Origin: Sindora glabra
Taxonomy: Eukaryota; Streptophyta; Magnoliopsida; Fabales; Fabaceae
NCBI GenBank assembly: GCA_020226215.1
Contig: CM035229.1
Span: forward strand, 86,073,343 to 86,137,342
Length of the DNA: 64,000 nucleotides
Direction: 5' to 3'
Numbering within the stretch: the first letter of the stretch is position 1; each line of letters starts with the position of its first letter. A program made the translations under genes and the position numbers. Below the pieces are notes generated by a model, which searched no databases, was not told the DNA's origin, and saw only the letters and a list, made by a program, of their open reading frames with translations. Positions 23,269 to 36,955 of this stretch are shown one piece after another.

Positions 23269-24939
23269 TATTGGTATGTGTCCTAGGAACCAATCATATA
23301 GATAATTGAAATAATACATAATGTATTATGTTTTATTTTAGGTAATGTAATTATTATATTATTTTATTTTCATTTTATTAATTTTGCACAATTTATAACT
23401 TAATATAATAATTGTCCCTGGAATAATTTTACTATTCTTAAAATGCCCCTAGTCAAGTATTATTACGAAAGGGATAGTAATAGTACATCAAGACTAGCAC
23501 GTATAGTGATTGATTATTATGAGTCATGGATATGTGATATCAAGTCAATACATGAGTACATTATTAGTGAACAGATATACTGAACTGACCAAATATAAGA
23601 ATACTACATGGATAAGACTTGTGTCATTAGTAGTTCTCATATGGTCATAATTGCATATAGTCCTTTGACTTGAAGTTATTGCGGTTCCTTACATGAGGGG
23701 TTACTCACTTTGATGTCGTCATATGTCACCTTTAATCGGGATGACGAGTAAGGCGTTGATTGGGTGTGTCACAAATCATGTAGAGGGAAGTGAGTGATGT
23801 AGATGAAATTTTGTTACTCTTATATAAAAGAGATATATCCTTAGGCCCCTTGATTGAGTGAGACTTAGAAATGCATGGCCATGCTCAAATGAATTAATAT
23901 GTGATATTGATAATTTATTTTAAAGTCTACTCAGTATCAAGAAATATAAATTAAACTTTAACGAAGATGACACTCTCCATACCTCTAGTTCGATTTGGAT
24001 ATTATTACAAATGGGATTATGATGCAAAGCGTTGATCATGTATTAGGTGGATGTCGAATCATAGACATTCTTACTACTTGAGTGGTAGTGATGTATTGTT
24101 AGATACCGCTCACTGTTTATGGCTCAATAATGAGTCATTACCAACGTAGTAAGGACCTACAAGGTCACACAAAAGGAGTAAGAATAAGATAATAATTAAT
24201 TGAACTTTAATTAAATTAATATCCAATTAATTGAATTTATTTTCGTGCATATATATATTATTAAATAATAATATATTTTTCACGTAATAAATATAATTAT
24301 TATTATGTGATATTATTTGATATTAAAGTAATATCAAATAATTACGTTATCAGATATTAGATAAATATATTATAAGATAATATTATTTTGATATTTGATA
24401 ACTATATGCAATTATCTGATATTAAGATATTTATATTATGAGATAATATTATTATCTAATATTAGATAATTAATAGATAAGTCCTATCTCTCCTCATTAT
24501 CTCTAGGATAAGGATAAGATGAGTTGTTAAGCGTGATTAGGATTTTTTAGAGGCATTATCCTAGTAGGATTAGAATTGTGGCTTGCCTAAGTTCTATAAA
24601 AGGGGACTTGAGGGTAGCACTTTAGACACGTTCATAAGCTTTCATAAAATTCTAAATCACTCAAAAAACATCCACTCCTAAATCCTAAAGAGAAAAATGC
24701 ATCCTAACAGATTGGTGGTGGGTGAGAGGTCGTTGTTCACTCCGTGTGGATACCGTAGAAACGTTGTATCTTCCGGCCGGCATTTGATTTATTCGCTCTC
24801 TCAAGTTTTAATCAGTAGAAATACAAGTGCCTAATAGGTAAAATCCTAATCATTAATTTATATCTTTTTCATGGATCCTAGGTAGAATTCGGATCAAATT
24901 TTAAATTTTTGTTGTGTATGATAATCCGAATTCCCAATA
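23269..24939 (+). mobile_element. Second solo LTR of the same Copia family
   Basis: TATTGGTATGTGTCCTAGG to TTCCCAATA aligns with the other three LTRs. The terminal dinucleotides are mutated (TA for TG, TA for CA). A perfect 5-bp duplication AGTTC flanks it (23264-23268 and 24940-24944). It is more diverged than the other copies: the 60-codon open frame of the other LTRs is broken here. Confidence 0.93.
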
Positions 24940-24944
24940 AGTTC

Positions 24945-27050
24945 CACCTCTTACGAGGTTCAATGTTTTCACCTTTGGATTGCTTTTAATGCATTAGATT
25001 TATATTTTTAATCTTAATTCAATTGTTTAAAAATTTAAGAAAAGGTGATTCAATGGTAAAAACACTCAATCTCTTAAGAGATGAAACCCTTCATAACACT
25101 ATTCTAATTTATAATATTTTAATTTACAATTAAAATAAAAAGGTAATACAATACAAATTAATGATCTAAATGGAAAAGTAACAAAACATAATATTAATAT
25201 AACAATAATTTATATTAGAAGTATTTAAAAAATCAACACATGTTCAATTTATATGAAATTATAAGTGAAAGTTGTTAGAAACACCATTTAATTTGATTAG
25301 CAATTTCATAACTAGTGATCTAAAATTAAGTGATTAGAAATTACATTAATGGATCCTAAATTAAGGGATTATGTATGACAAAATTACTTTCTAATTAGAG
25401 TCAATTATCTAATTAAATAATGAAGGTAATTGAGTAAATCACTCTCATTTAAAGGAAGGTATATCTCTCTTTGCCTACTACGCACATGCTATTTACATAA
25501 CATAAAAGATAGAGAAAATTCCATGTGCAAGTGTGTGTTAGAAAGAAAAAGGAAAGTGAGAGAAATTGCTTTATACACTAAACTAGTTTTACTGATCTAA
25601 AGTTTGGTAGTTATGACTTCTTCATTAAATCTAAGTATGTGAAAATCCATACGTTTAACAATTATTGGATAGTTTCAAATTAATATCTTATATATACATA
25701 TTGAAATATCACTAAAATATTAGGTAAAAGTTAGGAATTCAAGATTGTGAAAGACTAGAAATTTTAGGTTTGATTTACAAAAGGTATCACTCTTTCAAAA
25801 CTCAACTATTTTGTACAAAAAAATAGTCCATGGAAAACTTATCGAATCTATTTTCATATGAAGCAAGTACTATGAATAATAAATTGATAATTTTTGAGTT
25901 AGTTATGAGATATAATATCTAGAGTTATTTCTAAGATGATTAAAGTGAATACATACTTGAATATAACATCCAAAGTTAGCCTTAGGTTGTTTATACTCGA
26001 GTATTAGATTCCTAATGAACCTTGGGTTGCCTATACATGAGTACATACTCAAGTATGATGGTCAAAATTTCATTCTAGAGCTACATACTTAAGTATTGCC
26101 CTACAAAATTTCATTCTAGAGCTACATACTTAAGTATTGCCCTATGTTACTTGTCTATTTATTTCTTGTGATATAGAAAGGAAAGGTAAACTTGTATAAT
26201 GATGTTAATATTATAACTTGTTTATGCATAATATGATATATAAGTGTGATAATGATGATACCCCTTAAAGGATTATATTTTTACTTAAATTAAGTTATGA
26301 TTGGATATTGTAAAAAGGCTGAATTTATATTCAAAATGTGATATTGCATTAGATTTAGTTATCCGTTTGTGAAAGGTATATAATAGACCTTAAAGGAATA
26401 ATGATGACATTTATGAAAGGTGTAAGAATGATTTGGTAAACAAAAAATAGTGTCATTGCTTTTATTGCTTACTTTATAATAATTAAATATGACCTTATAT
26501 TATTTTATACAATATTGTGATGGTAAATATGAATTTAAGACATGGATTGATATATTTATGGATTATATGGTTATTTGCTTGGTAAATAAGTAGATTATTT
26601 ACCTACTGGATTTTGGATTTATTTTTTAATGATTTCTTTATTTTTAAGTAGAAAGTCCCCTTCTTTCACTAGCTTGGTAAGAGTAAATCCTCTGCAGCTT
26701 ACTTAACAAAGCAATCATTGATAGAATTTATAGGTCAAGAAAGGATGAATTGGCTTTGACAAAAAATTGACAAATATAATTTATGATAATATTTTAGTAC
26801 AAAGCATGAGATGTAAAAAAATTATTAGTATTTTGATGAATATGTAATTTCAAAAATATGAAATATCATAATAAAAATAGAAAAATACTTAAATATTTTT
26901 TAAATTAAAGAAATTTCTTTGAGAAAAATGTGAGTGAAAATCATGTGATTTCTTTTTCTTGAACATGTGAAAATTTTGAAACAAGAAAATATAAGTAGGT
27001 AAGTATAGAAGAAGAATAAATACCAAGAATTTTTATAGAAGTTTGATAGT
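24945..27050. other. AT-rich spacer
   Basis: No gene recognised. It contains a 41-bp tandem duplication at 26063-26144 (CAAAATTTCATTCTAGAGCT start). Confidence 0.5.
26063..26144. repeat. 41-bp tandem duplication
   Basis: Two adjacent, nearly identical 41-base copies starting at 26063 and 26104. Confidence 0.95.
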
Positions 27051-27620
27051 TTAAAGTAAATGCCTTTTAGGTCTACTCCGTTCTTTTCAAATTACTAAGT
27101 ACTACTTAAAGTATTCACTAATTTTTTATTAAGTTACAATACTTAATTTTACAAGATCTTTCCAATCTATATTAGAATTTTCACCACTATCTAACTTTAT
27201 AAGATTTTTTTAATCTCTAGTTAGATTTTAATTACTACCTAACTTTACAAGATTCACCAATTTAATTAGGTTTTTAACAAAATTCAAGAAGGATTTTTTT
27301 CAAAATCTCTTTAAGAGATTTTGCAACGTCTCACTTAATGATACTTTTAGAGTGGATATACAATTTTTAGTTTTAGAGTAAAAAATAAAAAAAAAAGCTT
27401 TGGTTTTAACTTATATAAGAGTTAGAAAGAATTTACAAGTTGTATTGTAATACTTGTTCTTCTCATTTTCAAAGGCATGCAACCTATTTATAGAGAAAAA
27501 GATGATGAAGGCTACTTTAGCTTCAAGTCACATTTTAAATCCAAATTTGAAATTTGAATACTTGATTCCAAGACACTTTTAACTTCAAATTTGAAATTTG
27601 AAAAATGGTTTCATAAAAAG
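27050..27620 (-). mobile_element. LTR-like stretch, probably a Copia LTR on the minus strand
   Basis: On the minus strand a TATA box (CTATAAATAGG, about 27495-27483) is followed by GCATGCCTTTG and a leader-like region. TTGGTATTTA near 27015 resembles a decayed primer-binding site, and TTGGTATCAC near 28420 on the same strand resembles another. This layout is typical of plant Copia LTRs, but I cannot define ends or a target duplication. Confidence 0.35.
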
Positions 27621-28808
27621 ATAGCTTACTCAAAAAGATTCTTAAAATATCACATGTACAAAATATATCATGTATGTACCATAACAAATAAAATTCAACT
27701 AATTTTTCACCTAATTTTGATTTTTGTTTGAGATAGCAACCGCTATTTTGTTGAAAGTAGATTTTCTTCTTGAAAATCGGTCCACCTAGCTTTTATTGCA
27801 TGAATATTATTTGAAATTGTTCTTCTAGCTGTAAAAAATATGTTTTAACTTTATATAATATTCTTTATTAATTTCAGTATATATTGGATAATTCCTTTCA
27901 TTTTAAATATCCCTCCCTTTAACAACAAAATACTTACAATAACTATAAATATTGACTATTAAATTTAGTCATCTTTTTTTTGAAAAATAAATATTAAATT
28001 ATAGTCAATAAGATAATTACTTGAAAAGTCAGTTTGGCATTTTCAAAATAAAAGCATATTAAAAATTCTAAAATAAATTTGTCACATGTAAGTTTGGGCT
28101 TTAAAGGATATAGAAGTGTAATGGCCTAAAATCCAACAATGAGTTTGAAATTTATAGTTCATAAACTTTTGTATCCAAATAAGTTAAATACATAATAAAA
28201 CTAATAAGTCCAAATTTTAACTTATATTTGTAAGTTGAAATACTTTATAATTTCAAAAATCCAATTTATTTCCTAAGTGATTCCTTAGCCATAGTTGTAA
28301 ATAATGTAATTAATTACTTATGGGCCTTGTATGTAAGTAGATCAAACTTCCATATAAACCATATTGTATAAATACTTTTGATATATTTATAAAATAATTA
28401 TTTCCTAAATCTTGTGTAGTGATACCAATTGTAGGATTTAGATTAGGCTTATAAAAACTGACAATGGATTTCACACTAGTTATAACTTGATGGTTGTGAA
28501 ATTTTAGTACTATAATAGTACTAAAAATTTAGTGTTACTCTCATACAAATATTGTTAATTGTATTATTTTTTCTACTCAATATTTTAATTTGATAGAAAT
28601 TTATTTTTTGGCATGAAATCAATTGTTTTGAGAAAATCAAATTATTAAATTCAAAAAATAATATATTTGATAACATTTATATGAAAATAGCATTATATTT
28701 TTAGTGTTAATATAATATTAAAAGTACTCTAACATTGCATTAATTACCATGCTTTGCAAAATTTGGTTATTACAGATTAATTAAAAAGACTATCTTACAA
28801 AAATCATG

Positions 28809-28875
<67 letters not shown>

Positions 28876-29196
28876 ATATGATTTCATTAGCCGATTCATA
28901 TACTAAAGTGATCGCTAAAAAAATGAAAAACTTTAAAAAAGAAAATGGAAGAGGAGGTTAAGAACTCCATGCCAATACTTGGGTTGATCCTTAGCAAAGA
29001 TGTGTAAGTAAAGGGAGAGTGTGTGTGTGTATATATAATTAACAGTAAGTGCAACTGATAACTTATCACTACATGTTATCCTTGGTTTAAACGTAAAGCA
29101 AAAATTTAACACAATTTTGTAAAGTAGTTAAGTAGCTAGGTAGTTTTTTTGCTGCGAAGTAGCTAGCTAGTTAATTAGCTGCATGATAGTGCAAAA
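27621..29196. other. AT-rich spacer and 3' flank of the sulfate transporter
   Basis: No coding region. It holds the 28809-28872 microsatellite. The part next to 29196 is the 3' untranslated region of the minus-strand gene; no single polyadenylation signal stands out. Confidence 0.5.
28809..28872. repeat. (AT)n(GT)n microsatellite
   Basis: Pure AT run followed by pure GT run. Confidence 0.97.
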
Positions 29197-32091
29197 CTAG
29201 CTTATTGAGCCCAATCCCGAAAGCCGGTTCGTTTCTTCCTCAATTTCATTTGTTTTGGATTTGTGGAGTGAATATTGAGATGCCCCCACTGCATCATCCA
29301 AAGTGAGATAGAAGGATTCTTTCCCAATCTTGTCAACAAAATGGGATGCTATTAGCTTCTCCATCACCTCCATTCTTGGGTTTACTATTTTCATCTACAA
29401 AAAATATATACTTTTGTAAGCTCTAATTCTCTTTTCTCATTAGTTTAATCCAATCACAACATATATGTACATATACATACATACCTGCATTCCATTCTTT
29501 TCCAAGGTTTTACGTGTCTCCAATAATCCGTCAATAGCTGTTGTATCTATGGATGTCACCCCTGCATCAAGGGACTATGCTCGTTCAATTTTGCTCTTGA
29601 ACTAGAATTTTCAACCACTGTAACACAGAAAGTTGGGCATATTTTACCGGACAAATCAAGTATGATTTGCTCAACAACATCTTCAACATTGGCGCTCTGT
29701 TCACTTCGAATATGCCGCATGATCCTAATCCAGATTTTTAGAAATAAAGAGCGAGTGTTAATTCGGGAAGTTGAAGAATATCTGCATTTGTATATTTTGG
29801 ACTCATGCAAAATATTGCTTACCTTTCTTTGATGTAGTTAGAATTTGCAAAGTAAACGGGAGAACCAAGTTGTATGATCAGAAGCCCTGGGATCTTAATT
29901 GAATCTGGGTATTGCTCCACGTCACGATAATGGTTCGAGTCAGGCAGCTTGCCAAGTTTACAAGTGGCAGGCCTAGCCACGTACAAGAGCGCTCTCAGTA
30001 TACCAAGTGCCATCTTGATCACAAGCATGACAATGAAAAACAAATCAGATTATTACATATGTTTAACAAGAATTAATGAAGTAAAATTAAGCAAGGAGTA
30101 CTAACAGACAAGCCGAGGCCAACGTCTAAGCTTTTGAAGACGACTCCCAAGAAGGCAGCCATGCAGATGACGAAATCAAACTTGTCGACCTTGAAGAGGT
30201 GAATGAATTCAGGATAATCAATAAGTCCGATCATTGCTGATATGATGATAGCCGATAAGGCAACGAGAGGAGTATAACGGAAGAGAGGAGCCAAAAATAG
30301 GAGTGTGAGTGCCATCAGAATTGCTTGGACTACGTTTGTCATTGGTGTCTTGCACCCTGCATTGTAGTTCACAGCCGTTTTGGAGAAAGGTCCTACAATA
30401 GATCAAAATATATATATAAGTTTTCAACATGAAATATTTTGTCTTAACTATTGGAGTGATGAATTGAATGAGCAATACATGGATCGAAAAGCATAAATAC
30501 CACTGGTCAAATAGCATGAAGTGAAAGACCCAAACAAGTTCATGAGTCCAAAAGCTATCATCTCCTTGTTCCCATCATGAGGTGAATTATCAACCGTAGC
30601 AAAGCTCCTTCCAATGGCAATTCCTTCCTGCATATATATATATATATATATTATATTAGCGACAAAACGAAAAACCTAAAACAAATTGCATCTACTACAT
30701 GGATGAGATTTTAATTTCTTACGGCCAAAGACAAAATGCCTGATATAATGCCAGCTTGCAGCACTGCCGAAAAATACTTAGAATTAAAGTTGAAGTACTT
30801 GATGGACAGATGATTCAATCCTTTGTCCAAGTGACCCACCTACAGTGAAGAACCAGGTAGTCAATATCAAGAAATAAATTAGAAAATTTTGATGGCCACG
30901 AAATTACATGATTAAGTTGTAAAGAAAGTGACTCACAATTTGAATTCCGTGTTCTTGCCCTTTGACGAGGTAAGTGAAAACACCGGCAACTACAACTGTT
31001 GTCATTGGAGCTATAGCCGGTACCCAAAATAATTTTGAATTTCTCGTCCTCTAATAAGTTATATATCGAAAACAAAAGCTCGTTACAAACTTGAAAAAGT
31101 AATGTTACCAATTGGACAGCCGCATATGTTGAATTTGAATTAGTGGAATTTGATTTAATTTTGCTCAGGACGTGGCTTCTTTCTTCACGGTCATGCCACT
31201 ATTATTGCTGATTGCCGGTCTTCTCGCACTATCTTTATATGTTTTTTTGGAGAAAAAGACGTCTTTGTCTTTATTTGCTGTGAAATATAATATTTTCTGA
31301 AATATTTGTTGAAGTTTATACTCTAAATATAATTGTGCTAAAATAAAATCCTATGAAATTGCAACAGCCCAAGAAATGTTTCATCCCGTCTTAGAATGAT
31401 TCTTGCTTAATTGTTTATCTTTCCTCGTTGTTTATTAGCAAAATCAATTTACATGCAAGAACACTCACCAACCACCTGGTGAACAGCAGGAAAGCAAGGA
31501 AAACCGCACCCAGAACCGTAGTCTCCCACCTAACCTGTATATGAAATAATATGATTATTCAGATTCCACAATGCAAAACAGCTGATATTCTTATGATATA
31601 ATACCTTCTAATAATTACATATATATGTTCATTAAGCTCTATGAATTTCCTATTTTTCTAGTATTGAAAAACTTAATTTGTTTCTCCTTTCTCCTTTTTC
31701 GAAATAAACTTTAGATGGTAACCTATTATAGAAGAAAAAGGAAAATCATTTACATATTTGTAGTTCTAGCAACGATTGTTGAAAAGTTCAATTATTTGAT
31801 ATGAAGAAAAAATGAAAATACTGCTGTAAAGAACTCCATTTTTCAAAAGGTTAAATGTTTTTATCATTATACTGCTTTTAATATATTTTTAAATTTAATT
31901 TATTTAAAAAATAATTTAATAATAAAAAAATCAACTTTTGATGAGGTGGAATTTTTGACAATACCACCCAAAAAATAATTGTTGCTTTGAACTCGGCAAG
32001 GTTAAAATTAATATTAACTGATGAAGTTAAGGTGTCGTCATCATTTAGGGGAACTATCTTTATATGTAATAATTATTCGAGAGTGAAGAAG

Positions 32092-32146
<55 letters not shown>

Positions 32147-33128
32147 GAAAATGAAAATACTCTCTGCGCAGGCAGTCTACAGTATGAAATATACATACGA
32201 ACCTCGTGCCGGTTAGTCCAGATGGCTTTGATAACGGTTACGGCGTCAGTTTTAGTGGTAAAATGATTCAAGCCAAAAATGCCCTTCAATTGTTGGAGGC
32301 AAAGCATTACCGCCGTCCCTCCCATGAAACCGGTGATGGTAGAGTGGGAAAAGAAATCCACAAGTATTCCCAGCCTGCATATTGTGTTACTTATAGCTTA
32401 ATTAAATACTTTTTCGGTATATTCAAATCAAATATAGTAGGATGACATCAGGACTCAGGACTCAGTGAGTTAAGGAAAACGATCATCTATCCGTCTGATT
32501 CTGACCTTAAAATTCCGAGAGCAGCCTGGAAGACTCCAGTGACGAAGGTGGCTGTGAACACCAAATGAAGGTACAACGTTGGGTTGTCTTCCGGTGACAC
32601 CACCTCTGAAATAGTTTGGCCTATCAGCAATGAGGCTGCTGCTATCGTTCCCACTGCCACGTGTCTTGAGCTCCCAAACACCGCATAAACAAGGGGTGGA
32701 ACAAAGCTCGAATCTGAAATATTAATATTAATTTCTCACAAAAATAACTTAGTAATTACCTCCCCACCAAAAAAAAAGGCAACTAGAAGTGCAGTAAAAG
32801 GCGGGTGCTTACACAAGCCAATGATGGGAGGAATGTTGGCAAGCTTGGCATAGCTAATGCCTTGGGGGATAGCAAGGCTGGTGATGGTGAGGCCAGCGAG
32901 AAAGTCAGAGACAAAGAGGCGGAAATTGTATTTGGGAAGCCACTCAAAGATGGGGATAAAGTATTGAATTCCCTTGACGACTCTGCGCAAAGGCCTGGGC
33001 TCGTTCTTGAACTGCCTGAAGGGATCGTCTGGAAAAAGCGTCTCCCTGACGCCCGATTTCAGTTTGCTGCGGAACCCCCTCGGGGCTGCGAAGTTCACAC
33101 CGTGGTTGTTATCGTCTCTGTTTGGCAT
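29197..33128 (-). CDS. SULTR3;5: Group 3 sulfate transporter, SULTR3;5-like, 12 exons
   Basis: SLC26/SulP sulfate transporter, a multi-pass membrane protein with a cytosolic STAS domain. Minus-strand exons: 33128-32813, 32713-32506, 32374-32203, 31534-31469, 31050-30937, 30839-30723, 30627-30501, 30392-30106, 30013-29823, 29724-29648, 29561-29485, 29394-29197. All introns are GT-AG and the exons join in phase to 649 codons, the usual family length. Residues 10-37 (GVNFAAPRGF to FPDDPF) and 87-101 (IPQGISYAKLANIPP, sulfate transporter signature) and the DGNKEMIAFGLMN block in exon 7 best match Arabidopsis SULTR3;5 as I recall it. The STAS core DLSGVTSIDTTAID (about 555-568) keeps the threonines but has Ala where Gly is common. 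The first ATG after the TATA box is the start. Arabidopsis SULTR3;5 is reported to aid root-to-shoot sulfate transport with SULTR2;1; that role here is inference. Confidence 0.95.
32094..32142. repeat. (TA)n microsatellite in intron 3 of the sulfate transporter
   Basis: Uninterrupted TA run about 60 bases past the intron 3 donor on the minus strand. It is potentially length-variable. Confidence 0.96.
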
Positions 33129-33220
33129 TTCTCCTGGCTCACAGAATCAAACAGGATAATTGAAGCGGGGTTAGTTTGGGATGGTGCAAGTGGGGTGAGC
33201 TGCCTGCAGGCAATTATCCC

Positions 33221-33229
33221 TTATATATA
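33221..33229 (-). promoter_or_regulatory. TATA box of the sulfate transporter
   Basis: CTATATATAA on the minus strand, about 95 bp upstream of the ATG at 33128. A start site near 33190 would give a leader of about 60 nt without an upstream ATG. Confidence 0.7.
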
Positions 33230-33239
33230 GGCCTTAAAC

Positions 33240-36200
33240 AAGATACTGTTCAAGTGGCAATATTATGTGTTCAAATCTGACTGACGATTAGACAAAAGGG
33301 ATTTTGACGATGCCAAGAACATTTTGGACCTCACTTTGCGGTTGTTACCTGCACCTATCTACAATAATAATAGCATAATCTTTTCCAGATCAGATTATAT
33401 TTAAATTGTGTCTTTTTTAACATTAAAAAAAAAAAAAAGTCATTCACATGTAGTTTTGTCCAATCTTAAAAAATTTATACGCATCACATGCAAATAATTT
33501 TATCTAATCTACAAAATTTATACACATCATAAACACGCATAAATTTTATCGTTGACACACACAAACATTACCAAGTTGACCGGTAAACATTGAAAGTTGG
33601 AAACGGAATGTTCAATCAATTAGGATAAGGATAAACACGAGCGAAAAGGAAGGAGCTGAAAGTTTTATTTTCTCTTCTGTTCAATTCAATTAAGAAAAAA
33701 ATTTATATTTCAAAATTTTCTATCCTTTTTGTTTTCTTATCTTTTATTTTCTTTGAAAAAAATTTTCTACTCTTTTATTTTCTTTTCTATCCTATTTCAA
33801 ATTCAAGCAAGGGATAAAGTAATAGGAATCCTAAGTGAACTAAATGGAAACAAATGGAAAGATTTGTGGTGATATGTATCTGCCTTCTTCAAACTAAAGT
33901 GGTACCAAATTAATTAGTACGATGTTCGAATATAAATGCAAATACGTGAGGTGTTAATTTATAAAACAAAATTTGATGCATATTTACATTTATTAAAACA
34001 TCATTAATAATTAATACCTCTGATCAAATGTCGATCAACCGAAGTGATTTGCAGAAATACTAGATGATTAACAGTATACGAAAGAAAGCAGTAGTTTGTC
34101 GAGTACTTTGATGTTTTATGATATATCAATTAGAGGTTGAGTACTGATTCGTGCACGGACCTACCCTAGATACTTTCTGCCATTATATACAAGAAATCGC
34201 ATAGTATCTGGCGTGATTTTTTAAGCAATAATAAATGCACACGTGGCTAACCGGTACCAGGATTATTACTACTCTCTTGCCTAAACGTAGGTTTCGTATA
34301 GTTTATAAAAATTCTGAGTAGTAATTACAAGTCAAATATTATTATCTTTTTTTTAATATATTTAGTAATATTTTTGAAAGTTTTCAATAATTGATTATAA
34401 TCAATAAAACTATTCAAAGTAACTTTTTTTTTAATTGTGGTTATAGAAAGAGAAAATTTATTTTTTTTTATTTATACTAACCTTTTTTTTTTTTTACTTT
34501 CATTGTCTTTTTCTTATCAGAATAATTTTTAAATTTCACACGCATTTTAACATCTTTTTTTATATTAAATGCAAAAAAAATAAATTTCAAAATTTTATAA
34601 TTTAATTATATATCTAGTAATTTTTAAATTAGTAAATGTACTAGAATAAATGTATATTCTATTTTAATTATATGAAAGATTGAACTTCCTTATTTACGAA
34701 AAAAATAATTCAAGTAAATGAAAATACATATAAATAAGAATATATATAAATTAAACATAATATTATATATTTTTTTACAAATAATAATATCAAAAGATTG
34801 AAAAAAATTAATAATTAGTGATTTTGATATAATGATATATATCTTATTGTTATTTAATGAATAGTCAATTATTAACTAATATTACTAAATATAAAATAAA
34901 TTTCATATAAGTAATTATTTTAGAATCAATTATTATAACCGATTTTTTTTAAGCGGCCATTACATCCCGGTCGTACCGGGCTGCCACTTTTAAGCAAAGC
35001 ACTTTCTATTGATAAATATATTATTCTGTACATTTTAACATAAGTTTAATTGACCCTCTGTGTGTTCCCGGTGCTTCTTTTCGGAGAATATACACTATCC
35101 TAGTGCAGTAATTAACACAGCACTTATCTATAAATTCCTATTTTTTTTCTTTGATGAGTAAAAGATGATTAAGTGAAGGAATCATTCCCGTTTCCAAATC
35201 TATTATTATCGAGGCTAGGCCCTATTAAATTTAGGGTAATTTTATAAAAGCTTCATTTTTTTAAAAAAAGTTAAATATTTTCACTATTAAATTATATTTA
35301 ATATATTAAAATTTATTTTTTAATTTTAATTTATTTATTTTAAAATTTTAAAAATGCAATAATAAAATATTTAACTTTTAAAAAAAATTACGTTTTTCAT
35401 AACATTACTCTTAAATTCATTGCCGCGCCCAAAAACAATAGGAGCGAAACGAGTTTAATTTCTTCATCATCCACCCACGGAGTACAACCTCATCACTTCA
35501 TTATCCATTGTATTTATACGTTTTTCCTTTCTATACATTAATCACTATGAAGTTTAGATCTCAAATCTTTTACCACCACATGTTTTCTATTTATAAAATA
35601 ATTTATCACAAACAATAGATCATAGTTGCCGAAGTTATCTATTTTCATTTTCTTATTTTTTTACCCATTCTGGGAGCAGTAGAGGCTGTCAGCAACATCA
35701 TCTTCCCATTTTTTATGGTAACTATTATCTTCCTTTCCTAATTAGATTTGGATCTTGATTACCGTCCACATATTTCCTCTGATCCAATAATTTATAAAAT
35801 TTTCATGTCATTTTGAAGCCTTAACAATTTATTTAACATAATTAAAAATAAACTTTTATTTTATTTGTAAATAACATTTTTAAAATGGTGTTTGATTTCA
35901 AGTGAAATTAAATTTTATTTTGTTTATATTTATTATTTTAATTATGTTTATACCACTATAAAATCCATCAAATCTAATAAGAATTTTATTAGAATTCATT
36001 TCATTTGATATAAAATACATATTATATAAAAATTTATTCTTCTTTTAATATTATATTTATCATGACACACCAACAAAATTTATTTTTTTAATTTGACATC
36101 ATGCATTTTTTAACCATTATAAAAAATTATTTATAAATGAATTAAATTTATTATTTTTTTGATAAAATTTTAAAAAAATTATTTGTAAATAAATTAAAAT

Positions 36201-36419
36201 TATTTATATTAAAATAAAATAAAATTGATTCTCCAAATTTGTAATACCTATCCTAGAATCTACCTCATTAACATCAATAGCACAAAAGCAATAAAAGCCT
36301 TCCAACATTTTAATTTAAAAATATTATTTTTGAAATCAGACGTTCCAGATCTAACCATGAATTTACATACCATGATAGTTTTCTCTTTTAATAAGTTTTA
36401 AAACATAAATACTCCATTA
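33240..36419. other. AT-rich spacer upstream of the sulfate transporter
   Basis: No coding region. Many T and A runs. A GC-rich interrupted palindrome CCCGGTCGTACCGGG lies at 34966-34980. This region would hold distal promoter elements of the gene, but none can be assigned. Confidence 0.5.
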
Positions 36420-36700
36420 TTATTGTACCAGGGGTACATTATCAGGCCTCCGGATAGAACATTCCCTTGGAGGACCTCTTGAAATACGATATATGCATTG
36501 ATAAGGAACGAATTGAACTTGAACGCTTGATGTGACTGAAAGGCACAATTCACAAACTAATTGCACTTAGAAGATTCTGAAGTGACAAACATAGAAATAT
36601 ATATACCTTCCCCAGGCAGGATGCATGTCGGCTTTGGTTGGGATCTCCATTAGGCAATTTAATCTGTTGACCCTGTATATAGCGTATCCTTGCTTGAATA
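36420..36700 (-). other. Gene-like patch with two possible exons
   Basis: On the minus strand a segment following CTTTATTCAAG (ending about 36682) and stopping at donor GGGGAAG-GTATATA (about 36608) is less AT-rich and open in two frames. A second open stretch follows an acceptor-like TTGTGCCTTTCAG near 36543. One in-phase joining runs to a TGA near 36447. I do not recognise the protein. It could be a gene fragment or chance. Confidence 0.3.
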
Positions 36701-36955
36701 AAGAAAACAAAAATAAAGATTTTTTTTTAATCAAGATAATCACATGCAATTTGTGAGAGACTAACCTCTAAAATACCATCGGATATTAAAAGTAAGAATT
36801 TCTTCCAAATAAATTTTCTTTATACACAAAGTCAAAGCTTGGATTAAATTCATAACATCTTGTTCTCTTCCACTCAATCAAGTCATTTTGATAATAAGAA
36901 AAGAGTTTTTTATTAGATTCGCTACGCCACCAGCTTTAATACAAGGCAATCAAGA

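Noticed and set aside
23269..24939. Possibility that this LTR is the partner of the 20691 LTR in a second full element
   Set aside because: Each has its own flanking 5-bp duplication, and the DNA between contains old Copia and AT-rich sequence with no primer-binding site or gag.
32805..33230. Long plus-strand open frames opposite exon 1 of the sulfate transporter
   Set aside because: The minus strand has the recognised protein with matching splice sites. The plus-strand translations resemble no family and follow from the exon's higher GC.
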